The notes below the pieces were generated by a model. It worked only from the letters and a program-made list of their open reading frames with translations, was not told the origin of the DNA and did no database searches. A DNA stretch of 64,000 bases from Puffinus mauretanicus (lineage: Eukaryota > Chordata > Aves > Procellariiformes > Procellariidae), in contig JAJKFH010003083.1 in assembly GCA_023333565.1 (NCBI GenBank), positions 248,001-312,000 on the forward strand, written 5' to 3'. Position numbers and translations under genes: made by a program. This document shows positions 63,695 through 64,000 of this stretch, piece after piece. How positions within the stretch are numbered: the first letter of the stretch is position 1; every line of letters starts with the position of its first letter.

Positions 63695-64000
63695 ACAGCC
63701 GATAACCTGCTTTCAAACAGAGAAGATGCATCCAAATACTGTCCTAGCACAGAATTCCAGGTGCTGTGTTACTGCTTTTCATGCTGGAAGGAAGCAAGGT
63801 TCAGATATTAGAGCAAGGTTAAGCAGGAGAAAATGACAAAAGGAAATAAAATACAGTTTAAGGACTGCTTATCTGACTCAATGGCTTCAGGAAGAACAGT
63901 GACCAGGTGTTTGTCTCTATTTCTGAACTCCTGTGCACATTGACCTAACTATGAATGTAGGCGGTCATGTAGAAACCAATGCTTCACAAATTATCCATAG
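63695..64000. other. No gene seen
   Basis: Ordinary sequence to the end of the window. Confidence 0.4.

Overview
This window is nuclear DNA from a bird, most likely a neoavian species. Two sequences show this. Positions 134-644 hold a solo LTR of a common avian ERVL-like endogenous retrovirus family. Positions 955-1364 hold the 3' end of a 5'-truncated CR1 retrotransposon on the minus strand. The rest is mostly AT-rich, has many short ORFs and few simple repeats, and contains no long uninterrupted reading frame. That is what intronic or intergenic vertebrate DNA looks like. I see no operons, rRNA, tRNA, CRISPR or bacterial-type genes.

Layout. 1-1,364: the two transposable elements. 1,365-12,600: mostly featureless, with one weak terminal-exon candidate near 9.85 kb. 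12,660-13,245: the only full CpG island, about 60 CpGs in about 580 bp, with a G-quadruplex motif, a GC box and three YY1-like motifs on the minus strand at exact 18-bp spacing. It is the best promoter in the window and probably fires leftward, though bidirectional firing is possible. 13.2-33.4 kb: no convincing gene, but three recent-looking short tandem duplications (54, 40 and 49 bp units), and near 30.4-32.2 kb a cluster of unusually good inverted repeats.

33.4-48.0 kb: two small isolated CpG-rich patches and several minus-strand segments that look like internal exons by splice signals and open frame. One encodes a probable membrane helix; another is a 168-codon ORF with a signal-peptide-like start. 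Their phases do not all join, so I do not claim one gene. 48-64 kb: the most gene-like coding signal I found, at 57.73-58.29 kb: two overlapping plus-strand frames, both very cysteine-rich, offset by one base, as expected of one protein broken by a frameshift. Two strong adjacent inverted repeats lie at 63.63-63.69 kb.

I could not assign any coding candidate to a known family, so gene symbols are left empty. All exon calls rest on motif reading by eye and carry low confidence. Pseudo-exons of this quality arise by chance in 64 kb of vertebrate DNA, so RNA-seq or cross-species conservation would decide them.
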